Positions 8,652-17,248 of a DNA stretch of 61,138 nt are shown here, piece by piece. The notes beneath the pieces are model-generated. The model saw nothing but the letters and a program-made list of their open reading frames with translations. It did no database searches and had not been told where the DNA came from. The position numbers and the translations under genes are program-made. The stretch lies in assembly GCA_030748485.1 (NCBI GenBank), contig JASMLW010000054.1:1-61138 (forward strand), written 5' to 3'. Origin of the DNA: Pirellulaceae bacterium (GTDB lineage Bacteria; Planctomycetota; Planctomycetia; Pirellulales; Pirellulaceae). Every line of letters starts with the position of its first letter. Positions within the stretch are counted from its first letter, which is position 1.

Positions 8652-9069
8652 GTCGCTGACAGATCGGTCCGATCGGATCGGACTGATTGATCGGTCGGAT
8701 CGGACTGATTGATCAGACGGATCGGTCAGATCGATGATCGGTCGGATCGGACGGATCGATGATCGGACGGATCAGTTTCGCGCCACCACAATGAGAGGCA
8801 TGGGGTTAATGCGATATCTAGGGAGTTTACGTGAAATAAAACGACGTTGCCGATTACAAAAAGACTGCCGATCAGGGGGAATTCTCAAAGTTTGACGGTC
8901 AGGTCGACGATATCAAGGCTACCGATTGTTCCATTCGGGGTCCCTGCGCTTGCGTAGGTTCTGAGCGGGCGCCGGTTCGGGGGGGAATTTGAAACGCGTA
9001 CCTGCGGCGCCGCTTGGCGTCGCGGGCGCGCCCTTTTTCCGATCGCGTCAGCGTACAGGACTGGGATTC
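8652..9069. other. 418-bp intergenic region, mostly repeat, before the TolC-like gene
   Basis: The first third is the GATCGG repeat array (8662-8776). The section 8790-8890 is more AT-rich (gaaataaaacgac, gattacaaaaagactg) and is the likely promoter zone for the TolC-like gene, but no consensus pair is convincing. The open frame reaching back to a TTG at 8989 is in my view only an in-frame extension of that gene. Confidence 0.5.
8662..8776. repeat. GATCGG-rich tandem repeat array, copy 2
   Basis: The 17-base string at 8675-8691 recurs exactly at 8697-8713, a 22-bp period. A second, looser unit containing gatcgatgatcgg then repeats near 8729-8770. The whole block is built from GATCGG, GGTCGG and GGACGG words, many of them self-complementary, so single strands could fold. 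A sparser version lies at 961-1025. It starts within about 10 bases of a stop codon. Confidence 0.8.
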
Positions 9070-11487
9070 ATGAAGCGGCAATTGAGATCCTTCATCGGCA
9101 CCACCCTCATCGGTCTTATGGGGGTCACTGGATGCGCTCCCACCCAGCCATTCTTCGCCCATGAGGATGGCGACCTCTCCCATTACCTCAACCAAGTCCA
9201 AGAGCCCGACTACCCGGACGTCGAGGCGGCCGGTTTGGAAGAGGCTCACATGGCCGAGTCGCCCAAGACGATCAGCAACCCCGACTTCTCGGACACCTGG
9301 GACCTGACGCTCGAGGAGGCCATTTCGATGGCTTTGCACAACAGCAAGGTCATCCGCAGCAGCGGCCAGATCACCCAGTTCGACATCGCCGACGGATTGC
9401 TCAGCCGCACGGCCGCCGCGACGACGGTCTACGATCCGGCCGTCACCGGCACCAACGTCAACAACTCGTTCTTCTCGCGCTCGTTCTCGCCCGATCGCAA
9501 CAGCGGCGTGGCCGTGTTGAGCCACGACTTGTCCCCCGAGAACGTTGAAACGGCTAACAGCGTCGCCAGTGTGGAGAGCGAGCTGGCTGAGTTCGACGCG
9601 TTGTTCTCAGCTCGCGCCGAATGGCGCACAGGCGATCGCGCCCAGAACTCGAGTCCCATTTTCTCGCAATCCAAGAACGGCAATTTCGCGTTTGGTTTGT
9701 CGAAGAAGACGGCCACCGGCGGCGCCGTGATGATCGGTCACGGTGTCACTTACACGCGCAGCAACGCGATCCTCAGAACTCTACCGTCGGACCACGTGGC
9801 GGTCGCCTCGCTCGAGTTCCGCCATCCGCTGATGCGAGGTCGGGGCACGCAATTCAATCGGATTCCGATCGTGTTGGCTCGCATCAATGAAGACATCAGC
9901 ACCGCCGAGTTCCAAGTGGCGATCCGCAATCTCTGTTTGGACGTCGAGAACGCCTATTGGGATCTACAGTGCGCCTACCGCGGTGTCGAGACGGCCACGA
10001 CCGGCCGCGACGCGTCGCAACGCACCTGGTCGCGAACGTACGAACTGTACAAGGGCGGCGGCGACACGAACCGGCAAGCGGAATCGCAGAGTCGCGAGCA
10101 GTATTACTTCTTCCGCTCGCAACTGGAAACGGCCTTGGCCGACGTTTACGAAGCGGAGGCCAAGCTGCGGTACCTGATGGGACTCGCCCCGACGGACAAG
10201 CGAATGATCCGCCCCAGCGACGATCCGTCGATCGCGTCCCTGGCGTTCGACTGGACGAAGATCCGCGCCGAGGCGCTGTTCCGACGGGCGGAGTTGCGAC
10301 AACAGAAGTGGCGAATCAAGCAACGCGAACTCGAGCTGATTCAAGCTCGCAACCAACTGCTCCCGTCGGTGAATTTCTCGGCCCGCTACAATTGGGTCGG
10401 CACGGGTGACGAGTTGATCACCTCGGATCGCCGCGGGCTCAACTTCCCGACCGGGGGATCGACCGCCTACGATGAACTGACGGAAGGCAATTTCCAAGAG
10501 TCGTTCCTCGGCCTGGAGTTCCTGCCGCCCGCGTTTGGAGCTCGCAAGGAGTTATTGCGAATTCGCAACGCCAACCTCAGCTTGGCGCGAGACGAAGCGC
10601 GGCTCGAAGACATGGAATTGCAGGCCGTGCATCTGCTGTCGACATCGCTCCGCAACAAAGACCGCAACTTCCGCCTCGCCCAAACCCACCTCAATCGTTG
10701 GGCGGCGACCGAGAACGAAGTGAACACGACACAAGCGGCTTGGGATGAAGGTAAGTCAACACTCAACAATCGTCCCACATTCGACATCTTGCTCGACGCT
10801 CAGCGGCGACGAGCTCAAGCGCAATTCGATTACTACCGCGCGTTGTGCGACTACAACAAGGCGATCGCCAAAGTCCACTTTCACAAGGGCTCGCTGCTGC
10901 ACTTCTCCGGGGTGCACCTGTCGGAGGGCCCCTGGCCCGACAAGGCTTACTGGGACGCCATCGAAAAAGCTCGTCAACGCGACGCCAGCTACTACCTGGA
11001 CTACGGCTGGACGCGACCGAGCGTCGTGAGCCGCGGTGCGGTCGACGGCGGCGAGGGCGTGATCGCGGTCGAAGAGATCGACGGCGAGGGAGTGGAGGCG
11101 ATCGTGACGCCCGAACCGACACCGGCGACGGGGCGAGATCCGGGTGACCCCGCGGGCGACAACAACCCCGCGCCGATGGACCCGCCCATGAAGTCGGACG
11201 AGCCGGCCAAGGACGCCGGACCCAAACGCGTCACCAGCCGCCCCGACGGGCCAGCGCTGCTCGCCCCCGAGCGACGAGCCGCCGCCAATCCAACAGTCCA
11301 TGCCAAGACTGCTTCCTTCGAATGGGGTGGACTGGGAATCGTTCCGCCGCCCGCCAACCGGCAGCCGGCAACCAGCGCGCAAGTTCCGCAGCCGACGCGA
11401 CCCGCGTCGCAGCGAAGCGACCCGGCGGACGACGACAACGCGAATCCGCTTCGCAGCAGTCAACCGATCGGATCGGGACTGCGATAG
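9070..11487 (+). CDS. TolC-family outer-membrane efflux lipoprotein with long C-terminal tail
   Basis: Outer-membrane channel subunit of the TolC/OEP type, which normally pairs with an inner-membrane pump and a periplasmic adaptor. The chosen ATG gives MKRQLRSFIGTTLIGLMGVT followed by GCAP, a lipoprotein signal with the lipidated Cys at about residue 22. The longer frame from TTG at 8989 would bury this signal, so I reject it. Residues about 75-640 carry the OEP pattern: WDLTLEEAISMALHNS, long helices such as IRNLCLDVENAYWDLQCAYR, and NYWVG-like strands, with a second set from LARDEARLEDMELQ. The last 150 or so residues are rich in Pro, Ala and Asp and look disordered. At 805 residues the protein is far longer than the usual 450-500. 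No pump or adaptor gene is next to it. Confidence 0.85.
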   Translation: MKRQLRSFIGTTLIGLMGVTGCAPTQPFFAHEDGDLSHYLNQVQEPDYPDVEAAGLEEAHMAESPKTISNPDFSDTWDLTLEEAISMALHNSKVIRSSGQITQFDIADGLLSRTAAATTVYDPAVTGTNVNNSFFSRSFSPDRNSGVAVLSHDLSPENVETANSVASVESELAEFDALFSARAEWRTGDRAQNSSPIFSQSKNGNFAFGLSKKTATGGAVMIGHGVTYTRSNAILRTLPSDHVAVASLEFRHPLMRGRGTQFNRIPIVLARINEDISTAEFQVAIRNLCLDVENAYWDLQCAYRGVETATTGRDASQRTWSRTYELYKGGGDTNRQAESQSREQYYFFRSQLETALADVYEAEAKLRYLMGLAPTDKRMIRPSDDPSIASLAFDWTKIRAEALFRRAELRQQKWRIKQRELELIQARNQLLPSVNFSARYNWVGTGDELITSDRRGLNFPTGGSTAYDELTEGNFQESFLGLEFLPPAFGARKELLRIRNANLSLARDEARLEDMELQAVHLLSTSLRNKDRNFRLAQTHLNRWAATENEVNTTQAAWDEGKSTLNNRPTFDILLDAQRRRAQAQFDYYRALCDYNKAIAKVHFHKGSLLHFSGVHLSEGPWPDKAYWDAIEKARQRDASYYLDYGWTRPSVVSRGAVDGGEGVIAVEEIDGEGVEAIVTPEPTPATGRDPGDPAGDNNPAPMDPPMKSDEPAKDAGPKRVTSRPDGPALLAPERRAAANPTVHAKTASFEWGGLGIVPPPANRQPATSAQVPQPTRPASQRSDPADDDNANPLRSSQPIGSGLR

Positions 11488-11623
11488 GCCATCGCGCCGC
11501 GTCTTCCCGTTCCCATCAACTCACTCGCTCCGACGGCGACAATCGGCCATCGGCCTCCAACACTCAACGCATTCCCGCGGACATTGTCAATGCATTCGTT
11601 CGCCAGCTGCTCGCTGACGGCGC

Positions 11624-14600
11624 TTATTGCTTCACCGTGTGAATTGTGTTGTGAATCACACCGCGCACGGGTGAGCCCTCAGCCGACTCGACCGCGTATT
11701 TGATCTCCATACACCAAGTCGGCTTGATGTCGGGGATGCGGACGAGCACGGAGCGTCGATCGGCCGCGAGTTCGACGCCGGAGATCTTCAAAGGTCGTTC
11801 GTCGTAGTGTTTCGACCCGTAGTTGGCGGTCCGCTTGAGCGACCACGTTTTGACGGCGAAGCGGTCGGGCTTTACTGAGTCCGGGTTGAGTTCCCCGCTA
11901 AAGTGCACTCGCATTCCGGCGGGCGTCGCCTCGAGGCTGGTGGGCAGATGCACGGGGCGTCCGGTGTAGCGAATGCGGTAGAGACCGCCGGGCTTCTGCT
12001 GATTGCCCGCCCAGGCGAACATACCGCAGGCGTACAGTTGGCCGTCCCGCGGATGAAATCGCCCGCGCATCACACCGGTGGGGAATCGGTCGATGGGCAA
12101 CTCGCACATGCCGCCCTGCATTTGTCCGTTGCGATTCTCGTGCGGGACAACGTAGACCTTCCCGTAGCCATAGGACAGATTGAGTAGCGATCCCTCGAGC
12201 GGCCCCCAGCCTTTGCCGTCGACCCACAGCAGCTCACTTGGCGAACGATCGAATGAATTTGTAATCCAGCACAGCGGTTGCTCCATCGCCTGATCCGACG
12301 AATCGGTCACATCGTGGTAGCCGAACATGTTCCCGTAGAAACCACCTTCGTGCACCCAGTTGATGCGGTTCTTCGGGTTCCAGTGGCCCTCCTGGTCGGT
12401 GACGATGAAGGTGCCGTCGGGATTCAAACAGACACCGTTAGCCGCTCGAAAACCGGTGGCCAGGATGTCTGTCCGCGAGCCGTCCTTGGTGATCCGCAAG
12501 AGCGTGCCGTGGTGCGGAACGAGAGCGGGCAGGGCGTGACGCGCGCTTTTGGCGTAGTAGAAATTGCCGTCCGCGTCGCGCTGCAACCCCATCGCGAACT
12601 CGTGAAAGTGTTCAGTCACTTGGTGGTCGTTGTTCAGGTTCTCGTAGTAGTCAGTTTCGCCGTCGCCGTTCAAGTCGCGGAGAATGCAGAGTTGGTCGCG
12701 GCAGGTGACATGAATCTGTCCGTCAATCACGAGCAGACCGAGCGGCTGAAACAAACCCGACGCGATCCGTTTCCAAGTCAGTCCTTTCTCCATTTGGTCG
12801 AGCCCGCTAACTCGCCACACATCTCCGTCCCAGGTGCAGACGGCCATCTCCCGGCCGCCCTCGTAGAAGTCCAGGCCCGTGAGACGGACGCGAGCCAGCC
12901 AGGGATTTGGAGCCGGGTGGGTGAGCACGTCGACTTCGAACGGTCCGCCGGCGGAGCCGAGTTGAGGTTTCGTGACGATCTCCTGGGGCCACCGCGGCGG
13001 CCCCCCTTTGATGAACCCCCGCAAATCGTCGCTTTGGGCGGAGAAGACAAGCCCCCGCCGCAGCGACTCGGACTCGGACTCGTCGGCTCGAGCTGTCCAC
13101 ACGGTGAAACGCAACGGGGCCTGGCCGGCGGGGATCTTCAGTCGCAATGACCCGCCGTCGTTGGTCCATTCGGCTCCCCGCGGTTGCCGCGACAGCCCGG
13201 CCAGCAACGTCGCTCCGCTGACCGTCGACGCGGCTCCGCCCCGCACGACTTTGGCGACTCCTTCTTTCGCCGCCAAGTTCGGAGCCGCTTCGCCTGTCGT
13301 TCCGGATACTCGCCAATGACCGATCGGCTTGTGCTCGTTCGCCGCCAGCTCGTCAGCCGCCAGCTCGTCAGCCGCCAATGCGCGTTGGTAGAAACGAACC
13401 TCGGCAAGTTGTCCACGGAAGTAGGGCGTGGCGGGGAAATTGGCCGCCGTGAAACCCAGCCGCACGACTTGATTGCGTTGTGGCTGCTTCGGCCGCAGCG
13501 AACCTCGCGCGTCCAGTTTGCCGTCGACGTAAAAGCTGACCTCTCCCGTTTCATGCTTCCAAGTCATCGCCACGTCGTGCGGCTTCCCATCATTCACCTT
13601 TCGTTTGCCGTTCACGGCTCCGACCCAACCGATGTCAAAGACCAGCCGCCCGCCGCGAATGAACAGCGACTTGCCGTCAGGACGCCACTTCGATTCGTTC
13701 GCCGTCTGGCAGAAGATCGAGCCGTCAGCGCGTGTATTGATCTTGGCGGCGATCGTGAAGTCGGCTGAGTGCAGGTTGAAGCGATCACCGTCATCGACTT
13801 GCAGAAACGTCTTGCCGTTGAGCTTGACGACCGGTTGCTTCGGCTGCGTCAGCTGCGGTTCACCCGCGCCCAACACGATTGCGCCGTTGTGGTGCAACGT
13901 GGCCTGATCCCCCAACGGGTGCTGGGCGACTTGTAGAGTGAGGGGTCGAGTTCGCGGACCGATGTTGAAGGTGCGCGTGAAAGCGGCGACATCGCCGACC
14001 GTTTGCAGACCGGGTGACTCGAGTACATTGGCGTCCCCAACGGTGTACGAGATCACAGCGCGTTCGCCGTGATGGTAGAGTCCTTTGTAGTGGGCCCACT
14101 TGCGCGGCAGCGGCCCGTAGGGGCGTTCGTCCCGGCCGCGGAATCGCGGGTCGACAAACCCCTGCTCGTCGGGCCCGGACCAACCGGGTCCCGTGCGGTT
14201 CTGGAAGTGAACGTCGCCCGCCACGCGGGGGTGGATGTTGTGGCGACCGTTGAACATGATGCCGTTGTAATCGATGAACCGATCGCCCGACCAAGCGCCG
14301 GCGACCCGCAGCGTATCGGCGTCGTACACCATCCAGTACCGCCCTCGGGAAACTCCGCCCGGACCGTTGTCCAGTCGCACGGCGATGCCCTTGTAGGCGA
14401 AATTCTTCGCGTCGTTGCCGAACTCGTACGTGTGCGCCAACGTCGGCCCGTAGTCCATCGTCACCCAATGCTCGATGTTGGACGGCTTGGGCCCGCGCGT
14501 GTCGCCCTTGGGCAACGACGCCAGGTAAGTCGGATTGGCGTCGGTCAACTGAGTTGGGTTGTGGCTCTTGAGATAAGCTTCGCGGATGTAGTGAATCACA

Positions 14601-15502
14601 TCGTACTTTTGCTCAGGCACCATCCACATTTGCGGAGCCATCATGCCGAACCCCTTGGTCAGGGTCTGGTACATGCGGTACGGATCGCCGCCGTTCTTGA
14701 ATTTTTCGGTGGCGAACCGCCGCGACTTGGGCAGTGAGCCGGGGCGTTCATGCGTGCCGTGGCAGTTGATGCACAGCCTGTTGTAGATCGCCTCGCCGCG
14801 TTTGAAGCTGGAGTTGTTAAGCCCCGCGATCATGCCCGCGTGATCGACCCGCTTTTCGTATTCGGGGAGCGGTTGAGTTGCGAAGGCTCCCGGCGGCGGC
14901 GTTAACTCGCTGGCTCGCAAAGGACCGCCGGCGGAGATCTCCATGAGATAGAGGGCCAGGTCGAGAAACTGCCCGCGGCTCGTCAGTTGATTGGTCAGCC
15001 CCTTGGGCATGAACGACTGCTGGCCGGTCACCCTCTCTTCGATATTGTCTTTGAGGATCGTGACCACGCGCACCTTGTCGTCGACAGTTCGCAATAGCAA
15101 CCGATCGTCCTGGTCGTCGGCGACGATTCCGCTGATCTTCTTTCCATCGCCAGTGACCACAACGGTCGGCTCAAATCCCTTCTGAATTGTCTTGGACGGC
15201 AACAGCACCGCCTCCACGACGTATTCGTCGGTGAGCGGCTGCTTCGGCTTGGCCAAGTTCGGGCCCAGCGGCGAAGTCAGTTCGTCGACGCTGTGGCACA
15301 TTGCGCAAGCCATGTACGCTTGATGAAACACAATCGCCCCGCGGCGGGCGTCGCCTTCGGCCCGCGCCGCCTTGGCCAAACTGGCCGCCCCCTCGGCGAT
15401 CAGCTTTTGCTCCAGACCCCCGACCTGAGCGGCTCCGATCGATGGGATCGACAATAGGACGGCCGCGGTGGCGAAACAACGACGAGAGGTAAATCGCTTC
15501 AT
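11624..15502 (-). CDS. Giant secreted di-haem protein with LamG and beta-propeller domains
   Basis: Periplasmic redox protein of the planctomycete PVC-type haem-binding class. After a signal peptide (to about residue 25), a c-type haem site CAMCH lies at 66-70 and a second, CINCH, near residue 247. Residues about 330-530 match the DUF6797-like region (DYGPTLAHTYEFGNDAKNFA). A LamG-type concanavalin fold covers about 570-720 (DDGDRFNLHSADFTIAAKIN). From about 840 a propeller resembling PQQ or sorbosone dehydrogenases follows (VCTWDGDVWRVSGLDQMEKG, ATGFRAANGVCLNPDGTFIV), ending in a short Ig-like tail. A tandem ADELA repeat sits near residue 715. The likely role is oxidation of a sugar or polyol with electrons passed to the haems; substrate unknown. 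It follows the sulfatase gene by 57 bp on the same strand, which suggests an operon for sulfated-glycan use. Confidence 0.88.
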   Translation of the reverse strand: MKRFTSRRCFATAAVLLSIPSIGAAQVGGLEQKLIAEGAASLAKAARAEGDARRGAIVFHQAYMACAMCHSVDELTSPLGPNLAKPKQPLTDEYVVEAVLLPSKTIQKGFEPTVVVTGDGKKISGIVADDQDDRLLLRTVDDKVRVVTILKDNIEERVTGQQSFMPKGLTNQLTSRGQFLDLALYLMEISAGGPLRASELTPPPGAFATQPLPEYEKRVDHAGMIAGLNNSSFKRGEAIYNRLCINCHGTHERPGSLPKSRRFATEKFKNGGDPYRMYQTLTKGFGMMAPQMWMVPEQKYDVIHYIREAYLKSHNPTQLTDANPTYLASLPKGDTRGPKPSNIEHWVTMDYGPTLAHTYEFGNDAKNFAYKGIAVRLDNGPGGVSRGRYWMVYDADTLRVAGAWSGDRFIDYNGIMFNGRHNIHPRVAGDVHFQNRTGPGWSGPDEQGFVDPRFRGRDERPYGPLPRKWAHYKGLYHHGERAVISYTVGDANVLESPGLQTVGDVAAFTRTFNIGPRTRPLTLQVAQHPLGDQATLHHNGAIVLGAGEPQLTQPKQPVVKLNGKTFLQVDDGDRFNLHSADFTIAAKINTRADGSIFCQTANESKWRPDGKSLFIRGGRLVFDIGWVGAVNGKRKVNDGKPHDVAMTWKHETGEVSFYVDGKLDARGSLRPKQPQRNQVVRLGFTAANFPATPYFRGQLAEVRFYQRALAADELAADELAANEHKPIGHWRVSGTTGEAAPNLAAKEGVAKVVRGGAASTVSGATLLAGLSRQPRGAEWTNDGGSLRLKIPAGQAPLRFTVWTARADESESESLRRGLVFSAQSDDLRGFIKGGPPRWPQEIVTKPQLGSAGGPFEVDVLTHPAPNPWLARVRLTGLDFYEGGREMAVCTWDGDVWRVSGLDQMEKGLTWKRIASGLFQPLGLLVIDGQIHVTCRDQLCILRDLNGDGETDYYENLNNDHQVTEHFHEFAMGLQRDADGNFYYAKSARHALPALVPHHGTLLRITKDGSRTDILATGFRAANGVCLNPDGTFIVTDQEGHWNPKNRINWVHEGGFYGNMFGYHDVTDSSDQAMEQPLCWITNSFDRSPSELLWVDGKGWGPLEGSLLNLSYGYGKVYVVPHENRNGQMQGGMCELPIDRFPTGVMRGRFHPRDGQLYACGMFAWAGNQQKPGGLYRIRYTGRPVHLPTSLEATPAGMRVHFSGELNPDSVKPDRFAVKTWSLKRTANYGSKHYDERPLKISGVELAADRRSVLVRIPDIKPTWCMEIKYAVESAEGSPVRGVIHNTIHTVKQ

Positions 15503-15559
15503 GAATACCGATTCTGCGAAAGAGTGAAGGTGGCGATGGCCGCGCCGCGCAATGCGCCG

Positions 15560-16987
15560 CTATCCGGCCAATTCAGGAAAGGCGGCAGCCAAGTCGAGTC
15601 TGTCGCCTGTTTCCTTTTGCAGCGCCTGCAAACGTTTGAACAGTTGACGCATCCGCGGTCGAGTTTCGTCACTGGCCAGATCGTTCAGCTCGTCGGGATC
15701 GGCCCGCATGTCGAACAGCAGAGCTCGCTTGATTTTCGGGTAGAGCACTAGTTTGCCGCCATCGTGCGTCACCATTCGCTGCACGGCCAAATACCCGCCG
15801 TACATCGATTCGTATTCACCGGACGAATCGCCCCGAATGATCGGCAGCACGCTGTGAAAGTCGACGTGCTCAGGCTTCTTTGCTTTCGCCAGTTCGAGAG
15901 TGGTGGGCACGACATCCTGCAAATAGATGGGCGTGTCGATCGTGCGCCCGGTCGGCACATCGGGGCCGACGATCATGAACGGCACGCGGACGCTGTGGTC
16001 GAACATGTTCTGCTTGCCCATCAACCCATGATGGCCAACCGCCAAACCGTGGTCGGCGGTGAACACGATGTAGGTGTTGTCGGCCTGCCCCGTCTCCTTG
16101 AGCGTCTTGAGGATCTGGCCGATCTGGTGGTCCATGTGCGTGATGATCGCGTAGTATTCCTGCCGGTTCACTTTGACGGCGTAAGGCGTGCGCGGGAACG
16201 GAGCCAGTTGTTCATCGCGAATTCGATTGCTGCCAATCTCGTACGGGTACTCGGGAACGAAACTCCTCGGCAGCGAGATTTTCTCCAGCGGGTACTTCTC
16301 GACAAAACGCCGCGGCGACTGCCGCGGATCGTGGGGAGCGTTGAAGGCCAAGTACATGAAAAACGGCTTATCGTTCTTGGCCGCTTGATGCAGATAGTCG
16401 ACCGCGTCGTTCTTGAGCACCTCACTCCAATGGACGCCGCCCTTCCAAAATCCTTCGAACGACTTGTCCCACGGCTTCCAATTCTTGTCGTCCTTGTTCT
16501 TGGGGCGGTTGTATCCCGCCGGCGTCTGGTTAGGCATGCCCGGTCGAACATGACGCGCGACGTTGAACGCCTTGGTCGCATCAGCTCGAATGTGCCACTT
16601 GCCGCTGAAGTATGTTTCGTACCCGGCTTTTTCGAGCAGCTGCGGCCACAGGCGATTCTGCTGCCGGAACTCCTTGTCCGTGTTGCGGTAGGTCTTCTCG
16701 GCCTTCCAGAGGAACTGCCCCGTCACCAACATCGTGCGGCTCGCCACACAGACCGCGCCGCTCCATGATCCCTGGTTGTACGCATGCGAAAACGTGACGC
16801 CGCGACGAGCCAGACCGTCCAGATTCGGCGTTTCGATTTCGTCGTTCCCCAGCGCGTGCACAGCGCTGTACGCGTGGTCGTCGGCGAAGATAAAGAGAAT
16901 GTTCGGCTGAGCGGCGCCGACAGTCTGGCCCGCCCAAAAAATCGACGAACACGAAAGGGCGAAGAGAAACGCGAGTTGGCGAATCAT
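15560..16987 (-). CDS. Secreted sulfatase with a CxAxR activation motif
   Basis: Hydrolyses sulfate esters from a polysaccharide or small sulfated compound in the periplasm. From the ATG at 16987 (GGAG 7 bases upstream) a signal peptide is followed by QPNILFIFADDHAYSAVHAL with the metal-binding Asp pair, the activation site C80-V-A-S-R84 in AVCVASRTMLVTGQ, and the later FNAPHDPRQ, FTADHGLAVGHHGLMGKQN and C-terminal DPDELNDLASD motifs. Length (475) is normal for family S1. The usual CxPxR is changed to CxAxR, a form that radical-SAM maturases are known to accept, as well as some formylglycine-generating enzymes. The frame extends 45 codons further upstream without features. It heads the minus-strand unit with the di-haem protein. 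Confidence 0.92.
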   Translation of the reverse strand: MIRQLAFLFALSCSSIFWAGQTVGAAQPNILFIFADDHAYSAVHALGNDEIETPNLDGLARRGVTFSHAYNQGSWSGAVCVASRTMLVTGQFLWKAEKTYRNTDKEFRQQNRLWPQLLEKAGYETYFSGKWHIRADATKAFNVARHVRPGMPNQTPAGYNRPKNKDDKNWKPWDKSFEGFWKGGVHWSEVLKNDAVDYLHQAAKNDKPFFMYLAFNAPHDPRQSPRRFVEKYPLEKISLPRSFVPEYPYEIGSNRIRDEQLAPFPRTPYAVKVNRQEYYAIITHMDHQIGQILKTLKETGQADNTYIVFTADHGLAVGHHGLMGKQNMFDHSVRVPFMIVGPDVPTGRTIDTPIYLQDVVPTTLELAKAKKPEHVDFHSVLPIIRGDSSGEYESMYGGYLAVQRMVTHDGGKLVLYPKIKRALLFDMRADPDELNDLASDETRPRMRQLFKRLQALQKETGDRLDLAAAFPELAG

Positions 16988-17172
16988 GAAGAGCTCCGGC
17001 AGAGTGAAGAGGTCGAACGTTGCAGCGAAGGCGCCGTCGAACTGGCCGCGCGCCAATGCATCTGGCAGTATATCTCGACGCGCACCGGCTGGCAGGCCCG
17101 GCGCCGGGTTTCTCCGTCGCAAAGTCGCGGAGCCGTTCCCTAAGAACGAGCATTCGGTCGTCTCGCGCGCTT

Positions 17173-17200
17173 TTGAATGGTGTCTGACATCCGATACAAT
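17173..17200 (+). promoter_or_regulatory. Sigma70-like promoter for mmsA
   Basis: TTGAAT (17173-17178) and TACAAT (17195-17200) are separated by 16 bp and lie 48 bp before the ATG of the dehydrogenase gene. The -10 matches five of six consensus positions. No operator-like palindrome is seen. Confidence 0.5.
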
Positions 17201-17248
17201 CTCGCCATTGCCGCGACTTTCAATTCGTCTTAGCGAACGGCCACCGCA

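Noticed and set aside
8662..8776. CRISPR array
   Set aside because: Units are short, imperfect and directly adjacent with no unique spacers of constant length, and no cas genes are visible.
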